A stretch of 64,000 bases of DNA from Ensifer adhaerens (lineage in GTDB: Bacteria; Pseudomonadota; Alphaproteobacteria; Rhizobiales; Rhizobiaceae), in contig NZ_LGAP01000015.1 in NCBI RefSeq assembly GCF_001270265.1, forward strand, positions 86,096 to 150,095, written 5' to 3'. The translations under genes and the position numbers were made by a program. Each line of letters opens with the position of its first letter. Within the stretch, counting starts at the first letter, position 1. Positions 59,129-64,000 of this stretch are shown here, in pieces. The notes under the pieces were generated by a model. It made no database searches and was not told the DNA's origin. It saw only the letters and a list, made by a program, of their open reading frames with translations.

Positions 59129-59148
59129 CGACTTCAAGGAGTCTTCCT

Positions 59149-59493
59149 ATGGACAAGCTTGCGCTTGACGACTTTCGTGAACGGTTGAGCAGTCGCAAAC
59201 ACGAACTCCACGGCCGGCTGGTGAAGATCGAGCATGACCTCGATCAGCCGATGAATGCCGATGTGCCGGATCGGGTAACCGAACGGGAGGACGACGAGGT
59301 GCTGGAGGGCCTTGGCCTTGCCGGCCAGGAGGAAATTCGCGCAATCGACGCGGCGCTCGATCGCATTGCGGCCGGCACTTTCGGAACCTGCGTGCGCTGC
59401 GGCCTGCCGATTTCCACGGAACGGCTCGATGCCGTTCCCCATGCGCCGCTCTGTCAGGAGTGTGCAGCCGAGGTCGCAGCCGGCGCGAAGTGA
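59149..59493 (+). CDS. TraR/DksA family zinc-finger protein
   Basis: This 114-aa protein has a coiled-coil N-terminal half (about residues 5-70) and a C-terminal C4 zinc finger, CVRCG (about 81-85) and CQECA (about 104-108). DxxxVTEREDDEVLEGLG at residues 41-58 is the segment that corresponds to the acidic tip which enters the RNA polymerase secondary channel in DksA. It is shorter than true DksA (about 150 aa), so a DksA-like modulator is more likely. It follows the universal stress gene. Confidence 0.88.
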   Translation: MDKLALDDFRERLSSRKHELHGRLVKIEHDLDQPMNADVPDRVTEREDDEVLEGLGLAGQEEIRAIDAALDRIAAGTFGTCVRCGLPISTERLDAVPHAPLCQECAAEVAAGAK

Positions 59494-59580
59494 CGATGTG
59501 TAACCGCCGCGAGGGGACATCAGGCGTCCCCGAGGCACGGATTGCTTGCGATGCGTGTCCTCGTTGCGGCTTTCAGCCAG

Positions 59581-60051
59581 CTAAGCCGATCTGACGCTCG
59601 CCAGGTCGAGCTTCAATTTTGGCAGGAAGCGCCCCGGTATCACGGTCGAGGCGGTCACACCGTCATCGATTGCGCCCAGGCGGCGATAGAAATCGGCAGC
59701 GCCCGGGTCGGCATCGATCGTCAAGACCTTGGCTCCCTTGCGCAGCGCCGTATCCACGCTCCAGTCGAAGAGTCTCCGGCCGATGCCGCCACCCAACGCG
59801 GCCGGATCGACGAACAGCTTGTCGAGTTCGGCGACCTCTCCGTGGTACATGACCTGCACCATACCGACGATGTTGTCATCCTGAACTGCAACCTGGATAT
59901 CCGACTGCTTCCAGTCATCCTCCGTCACCGTCAGGGCGGGGCGGCAAGCGACCGAGAAAGCCTCGCCATAACCCCAGACGGCCTTTGACCGCAGGCAAAG
60001 CGCCGTCAGGATTTCGGCCTGTTGCGGCTCCGGCGTGCGCAGCCTTGTCAT
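59581..60051 (-). CDS. GNAT family N-acetyltransferase
   Basis: This 156-aa protein has a GNAT core: VQVMYHGEVAELDKLFVDPAALGGGIGRRLFDWSV (about residues 70-104) with the GGGIGRR pyrophosphate loop, then ADPGAADFYRRLGAIDDG. The open frame extends to 60237, but ATG 60051 is preceded by GGGGAGG six nt upstream. The acceptor is unknown. Confidence 0.85.
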   Translation of the reverse strand: MTRLRTPEPQQAEILTALCLRSKAVWGYGEAFSVACRPALTVTEDDWKQSDIQVAVQDDNIVGMVQVMYHGEVAELDKLFVDPAALGGGIGRRLFDWSVDTALRKGAKVLTIDADPGAADFYRRLGAIDDGVTASTVIPGRFLPKLKLDLASVRSA

Positions 60052-60290
60052 CGATATCCTCCCCGTGGGCGTCTTGCTTACCCACCTCCGCCACAATGTG
60101 GTTGCGGCCGTGCTGCAGACAAGGATGCCAGTCTTCGCAAACACGTCATGTCTCTGTTGTAATGCGTTGCAAAAGTTGATGCTTTCGCCATCGTCGAGCT
60201 CTTTGCCGCGGCGTTTGGCTGTGGCAGGATAAGGCATGCAAGTAAGACGACCGCGGCCTGGGGGCGAAAGAAGGTCGGAAGAGGGGTAGA

Positions 60291-60953
60291 GTGGAATTCG
60301 CCGGCGTCAAGAGGAACTACGATCGATCGGAACTGATCGCCGATGGCATAGTGCATGGTGTCGGCCTTGCGGCTGCGCTCGTCGGCGTGACTGCTCTGAT
60401 CTTCTACGCGATGCTCTGGAGCACGACCGGCCAGCTTGCTGCCGCCGCGATCTATGGCGCCGGACTGCTGGCGACCCTGTCGATTTCGTTCCTCTATAAT
60501 CTCTACCCGGTTTCGCGGACAAAATGGTTTCTGCGCCGCTTCGACCACTCTTCCATTTTCGTGCTGATCGCCGCCACCTACACGCCCTTCCTCCAGCGCG
60601 GCTGGGAGGATCCGTTCCTGTTTGCGATGCTGATCGGCATCTGGGCGATTGCCGCCCTCGGTGTGGTGATCAAGTGTTTTTTTCCCGGTCGTTTCGACCG
60701 GCTGGCGATCCTGCTCTACCTCGCCATGGGCTGGAGCGGCGTGCTTGCGGTGGGGCCGCTATTGTCGGCGTTGTCGGCGACAACGCTGGTGCTGATCCTC
60801 ATCGGCGGCATCTTCTATTCGGCCGGCGTGATCTTCCATGTCTGGGAGAGGCTGCGCTTCCAGAATGCCATCTGGCATGCCTTCGTCGTCACCGGCGCCG
60901 CCGTGCATTATTCGGCCGTGCTCACCTGTCTGAGCGGCCAGGCGATTTCCTGA
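60291..60953 (+). CDS. Hemolysin III / TrhA-like membrane protein
   Basis: This 220-aa inner-membrane protein has about seven hydrophobic helices. The family motifs RSELIADGIVHGVGLAAALVG (about residues 12-32), RRFDHSSIFVLIAATYTPF (about 82-100) and the C-terminal FQNAIWHAFVVTGAAVHYSA are present, with the HxxxH/D metal sites of the YqfA/HlyIII/PAQR superfamily. The start is GTG 60291 with AGAGGGG upstream. Hydrolase or membrane-fluidity roles are known for relatives; no hemolysis is implied. Confidence 0.9.
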   Translation: MEFAGVKRNYDRSELIADGIVHGVGLAAALVGVTALIFYAMLWSTTGQLAAAAIYGAGLLATLSISFLYNLYPVSRTKWFLRRFDHSSIFVLIAATYTPFLQRGWEDPFLFAMLIGIWAIAALGVVIKCFFPGRFDRLAILLYLAMGWSGVLAVGPLLSALSATTLVLILIGGIFYSAGVIFHVWERLRFQNAIWHAFVVTGAAVHYSAVLTCLSGQAIS

Positions 60954-60980
60954 TCTTAATTGTTCTGGAAGGCCGAGTGC

Positions 60981-61505
60981 TCAGTTCGGCGCGGCGACGG
61001 GCGCTGCCGCCACCGGCGTCTGCTGGCAGCCTTCCGAAGGCCTGAGAGCCTCCGCCATCCGCGAGATGACACCATCGAAACTGGTCAGTCGGCTCTTGCG
61101 ATACTGCAGCCGGAAATAGGCGGCACTGCCGTCGCAAAGTGCGATCGCCCGCGTGTAAAACACCTCTTGGCCGCGCACGCCGGAGAAACTTGCCCAGGCA
61201 GCCGTCACGCGCGAATAGGAGATCCGCCATTGGTCTTCCCGTTCGGTCGCCATGCGGTCGTTGACATCGATCTCGAAATCGCCGTCGACGAGCTCGCTGC
61301 CGAAAACGGTGAGCGTGGCGCCGTTGTCATTGGCATGGAAGCTGACGCCATCGCCATTGTCGGCTCCACTCTGCAGTTCGAAACCGGGCGGAATGTCGAG
61401 GATGTAGCCGAAGCGGGGGTTGGTGTAGGCGTGCCAGTCAGTGTCCGCCGCCGCCGGAAACGCAGCCGAAAGCAGAAGAACGAATGCAGTCAGAATGCGA
61501 CGCAT
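60981..61505 (-). CDS. Exported hypothetical protein
   Basis: This 174-aa protein has a signal peptide (MRRILTAFVLLLSAAFPAAAD, cleavage near residue 20) and the mature part YTNPRFGYILDIPPGFELQSGADNGDGVSFHANDNGATLTVFGSELVDGDFEIDV, a beta-rich layout with a later REDQWRISYSRVTAAWASFSGVRGQEVFYTRAIALC. No family is recognised. A proline/alanine-rich tail ends the protein. GGAGGAGG precedes the ATG. It lies 115 bp downstream of msrB on the same strand. Confidence 0.78.
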   Translation of the reverse strand: MRRILTAFVLLLSAAFPAAADTDWHAYTNPRFGYILDIPPGFELQSGADNGDGVSFHANDNGATLTVFGSELVDGDFEIDVNDRMATEREDQWRISYSRVTAAWASFSGVRGQEVFYTRAIALCDGSAAYFRLQYRKSRLTSFDGVISRMAEALRPSEGCQQTPVAAAPVAAPN

Positions 61506-61619
61506 GCGGACCTCCTCCCGGCTTGCTTCGACGGTTTCATTATCAATAGCACATCCGTGCACAGATCGCTGTTTCTATTGGAACAGCGCCAAGACTGCCA
61601 TTGCTTCCGTCTGTTTGTG

Positions 61620-62027
61620 TCAATCCTCGGTAAACGTCATCGCGTGGCCATTGAGGCAGTAGCGCAGGCCAGTCGGCGGCGGGCCGTCGGGAAAGACGTG
61701 TCCGAGATGGGCATCGCAGTCGGCGCAGCGGATTTCGGTACGCACCATGAAGTGCGAACGGTCCTCGATCTCGCGGATCGCCTCGGCGTCGATCGCCGCG
61801 AAATAGCTCGGCCAGCCGCAGCCTGAATCGAACTTGGTATCGGAGCGAAACAGCGCCCGGCCGCAGCAGACGCATTCGTAGGTGCCTGCCTTCTTGTTGG
61901 CGAGGAACGGGCCGGTGAAGGGGCGCTCGGTGCCGTGCTCGCGGGTGATGCGGTATTGTTCGGGCGACAACTGCGCGCGCCACTCCGCATCGGTCTTGAT
62001 CACTTTCGGCACCCTTGCGTCTCTCAT
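61620..62027 (-). CDS. msrB: Peptide-methionine (R)-S-oxide reductase
   Basis: This 135-aa cytoplasmic enzyme reduces the R form of methionine sulfoxide in proteins. Zinc is bound by CVCC (Cys52, Cys55) and CADC (Cys101, Cys104). [11 protein letters not shown] is the substrate segment, and the catalytic Cys124 lies in [11 protein letters not shown] resolving cysteine is not obvious apart from Cys71-region residues. The length fits MsrB. The CSS-EAL phosphodiesterase gene lies 149 bp upstream on the same strand. Confidence 0.94.
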   Translation of the reverse strand: MRDARVPKVIKTDAEWRAQLSPEQYRITREHGTERPFTGPFLANKKAGTYECVCCGRALFRSDTKFDSGCGWPSYFAAIDAEAIREIEDRSHFMVRTEIRCADCDAHLGHVFPDGPPPTGLRYCLNGHAMTFTED

Positions 62028-62176
62028 CGAAGATCTCCCTGTGATTTTCGACGACTATATAGGATCGCCGGCGACGTGCCGCAAATCATGCTCGCGCGCC
62101 GGCAGGCTGCTGTGTGCCGGGGTTGTGTCCGGCAGTGGAGCTGCAGCTCGATCAGACGTGATGCGGGGTGCGGTTT

Positions 62177-63793
62177 TCAAACGCCGCCGACGGCCGGCGA
62201 TACGTCGGGAATGTCTCTACGGATTACGGTCGGGCCGGCACCGTGAACGCGTTTGCTGTCGTTGTAGAATGCGATGAACTCAGGCGCGGGCAAGGCTTTG
62301 GAATAGAGCCAGCCCTGGCCGTAATGCACGCCGCGCTCCAGCAGATAGTCCGCCTGCTCCTGGCGTTCGATGCCTTCGGCGACGATGTAGAGGTTCAGCG
62401 ATTTGGCGATGTCGATGATATGCGGGGTGACGGCGCTCGTCGCCGAGACAAGAGCCACCGTATCGATAAACGACTTGTCGATCTTCAACGCGTCGAGTGG
62501 CAGGTCCTGGAGATACTGCAGGCTGGAATAGCCGGTGCCGAAATCGTCGATCGCGACGGAATGGCCGAGCCGGCGGGCTTCCTCGATTGTTGCCCGGGCG
62601 GATTTCACGTCCATGAAGCCGCGTTCGGTGGCCTCGAGCCAGATCTGCTCGGTCGCGACACCGGAATTCGTAAGCGCTGCCTGGATGACAGGCAGGATGC
62701 GCCCGGATTTGATGTCGTCGGCCGAGAGGTTGATGGCGATGTGCAGTGAACGGTCGGCGACAAGGACGAGGCCAAGATCTCTAATGACCCCGTCGATTAC
62801 CTGGTCGGTAATGGCCTGGATGAGGCCGCTTTCTTCTGCAAGCGGGATGAAGCTATCGGGCCTGACCAGCGAGCCGTCAGGCCTACGCCAGCGGACCAGC
62901 GCTTCCGCGCCGACGCAGATGCCGGTCTTCATCTCGACCAGCGGCTGGTAATGCACGATGAATTCGCGGCGTTGCACGGCGATCGAAAGTTCGCCAAGCG
63001 GCGACAGGCGTCGCCGCGACAGCCAGAAGACGAGGCCGACCATCAATGCGGCGACAATCGCGCCGAGCGGCAGGAGCAGCAGTCGTTCGCGGCCGAGATC
63101 GTCCAGCAGCGACACCCGTGACGATGTCGCAATGGCAATCCAGCCGGATCCGGTCGAGGCGGCAAACAGATTGTCCGCATCGCTGCCGGTCTGCGGATGC
63201 TCGATCAGCCGCTTGATCAGCGACGCATCCGGGTCGTTCAACGCGCCAACGAGGATGCCGGTGTCGCTGGCGATCGCAAGGCGCGTATCCGGGGATGCGA
63301 GCACGTCGACGAGCCGAGCCGGATCGGTCAGCGCGCTGTAGGATCGGTATCGGAAACTAAGCATCGCCCGACCGTTGCTGATCGTCGGGTGAACCCGCGC
63401 CGTCACGCCGATGCCGCTGGTCGTGGTGAAGTCGACTTTCTGGCGGGCGACCGTCGTTTCCGGCTTGCCCCAGGAGGTGCACTTCAACTGATCGTTCTCG
63501 AAATAACCGACGTCCTCGATGGAGCGCGTGGTGACGACAAGCGTGCGCATCGCCGCGATATGCTCCTGCGAGCAGGGCGTGAACTTGAACCCGTCCGCAG
63601 CCTTGAGCGCCGACGTTGCTTCGCCGAACGCCGTATCGGCGCGCATGATCGCATATTCGGCAAGGCGAGTGAGGCGGCTCTCTTCCCTGCTGGTGGCGAC
63701 CGACCAGGAGAGATAGAACGCGGCAACGATCGGAAGGATGGCGCCGAGCGCCGCCAGTACGCTGGTCACCGCCACAATGTGAGACCGTTCCAA
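62177..63793 (-). CDS. CSS-motif c-di-GMP phosphodiesterase (EAL domain)
   Basis: This 538-aa inner-membrane protein has an N-terminal helix (about residues 6-30), a periplasmic CSS-type domain, a second helix (about 233-256) and a cytoplasmic EAL domain (about 265-520). The periplasmic cysteines are in FTPCSQEHI (near residue 74) and LKCTSWGKPE (near 109), as in PdeC-type proteins where a disulfide controls activity. EALVRW starts at Glu297 and DDFGTGYSS follows, so c-di-GMP hydrolysis is likely. msrB is adjacent on the same strand. Confidence 0.92.
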   Translation of the reverse strand: MERSHIVAVTSVLAALGAILPIVAAFYLSWSVATSREESRLTRLAEYAIMRADTAFGEATSALKAADGFKFTPCSQEHIAAMRTLVVTTRSIEDVGYFENDQLKCTSWGKPETTVARQKVDFTTTSGIGVTARVHPTISNGRAMLSFRYRSYSALTDPARLVDVLASPDTRLAIASDTGILVGALNDPDASLIKRLIEHPQTGSDADNLFAASTGSGWIAIATSSRVSLLDDLGRERLLLLPLGAIVAALMVGLVFWLSRRRLSPLGELSIAVQRREFIVHYQPLVEMKTGICVGAEALVRWRRPDGSLVRPDSFIPLAEESGLIQAITDQVIDGVIRDLGLVLVADRSLHIAINLSADDIKSGRILPVIQAALTNSGVATEQIWLEATERGFMDVKSARATIEEARRLGHSVAIDDFGTGYSSLQYLQDLPLDALKIDKSFIDTVALVSATSAVTPHIIDIAKSLNLYIVAEGIERQEQADYLLERGVHYGQGWLYSKALPAPEFIAFYNDSKRVHGAGPTVIRRDIPDVSPAVGGV

Positions 63794-63973
63794 GCCGGAC
63801 CTCGCGGGTTCAAGAGAAACGCTGTGCAGTTCCTTGCATCAGCCAAACAGCGGTAGCGAACGATCTAGGTCCTGACCCTCTTATGACCGTGGTCAAGGGT
63901 GATACGCGGACTTATGCGCCCCATGTCTTTGACACCGATTTTGTTACCGTTGATGGGGCAGCGCGGGGACGGG

Positions 63974-64000
63974 ATGGGCCTTCAGACGACGGTTGATCCA
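63974..64000 (+). CDS. Possible start of a gene running off the right edge
   Basis: An ATG at 63974 follows GGGGACGGG and continues open (MGLQTTVDP) to the window end. ATG 63953 is in the same frame. Too little sequence is present to judge whether it is a real gene. Confidence 0.25.

Noticed and set aside
1..64000. CRISPR array, tRNA, rRNA, integrase or transposase
   Set aside because: I looked for spaced direct repeats, cloverleaf-like stretches and recombinase or transposase motifs and found none I could support.

Overview
The window is GC-rich alphaproteobacterial DNA, most likely from a Rhizobiaceae chromosome or large replicon of the Sinorhizobium/Ensifer type. This rests on gene content (ohrR/ohr, Fe/Mn superoxide dismutase, membrane PQQ glucose dehydrogenase, many LysR, MFS and GNAT genes), on codon use dominated by G/C third positions, and on intergenic repeats resembling the rhizobial intergenic mosaic elements (RIME) and the CCTTCTCCCC/GGGGAGAAGG palindromes. 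I see no rRNA, tRNA, CRISPR array, insertion sequence or prophage.

Layout. 0-5 kb: bestrophin-like channel, RibD-type reductase, GrpB protein, a 69-aa ORF coupled to a YjbR protein, a GcvA-type LysR and a glutathione transferase. 5-11 kb: a Cys/His-rich DUF2946-like protein with a PepSY membrane protein, a PAS-GAF-GGDEF-EAL regulator and a Tat/lipoprotein L,D-transpeptidase. 11-14.5 kb: divergent ohrR/ohr with palindromic operators, a HerA-like ATPase and a DUF2267-like gene behind a perfect 16-bp dyad. 14.5-22 kb: three MFS transporters, a WrbA quinone reductase, an aldo/keto reductase and two LysR genes, mostly as divergent regulator/target pairs. 22-31 kb: trans-aconitate methyltransferase, haloacid dehalogenase, tyrosine phosphatase, zinc alcohol dehydrogenase plus acetyltransferase, class IV aminotransferase, phosphotransferase, sodB, metallophosphoesterase and a WYL regulator opposite a LysE exporter. 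31-41 kb: two c-type cytochrome genes, DJ-1/PfpI and GNAT genes, MerR regulator, hydrolase, class A beta-lactamase and PQQ glucose dehydrogenase. 41-52 kb: GFA protein with divergent TetR gene, SelO, homocysteine methyltransferase, a second TetR gene, oligopeptidase B, and a GST/NTF2/tautomerase operon opposite an HxlR gene. 52-64 kb: small exported proteins, a methyltransferase, an inverse-autotransporter/beta-helix surface protein, an NmrA/HxlR pair, a VOC dioxygenase, universal stress and DksA-like proteins, a hemolysin-III protein, msrB and a CSS-EAL phosphodiesterase.

How they work together. The common theme is oxidative, thiol and electrophile stress (ohr, sodB, msrB, two GSTs, wrbA, SelO, Usp, DksA-like) combined with many small regulator/target pairs, plus two c-di-GMP enzymes. 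It reads as an accessory, environment-facing region rather than a single pathway.

The most unusual part is 52.8-55.9 kb. It holds an intimin-type inverse autotransporter barrel carrying a parallel beta-helix passenger. The start codon lies inside an 88-nt extended palindrome whose outer 14-bp arms pair a leader sequence with codons 3-7. The neighbouring methyltransferase begins with AT-rich codons, which suggests a transferred segment. A second gene, at 37573-38037, has its likely ribosome binding site inside a perfect 9-bp hairpin.
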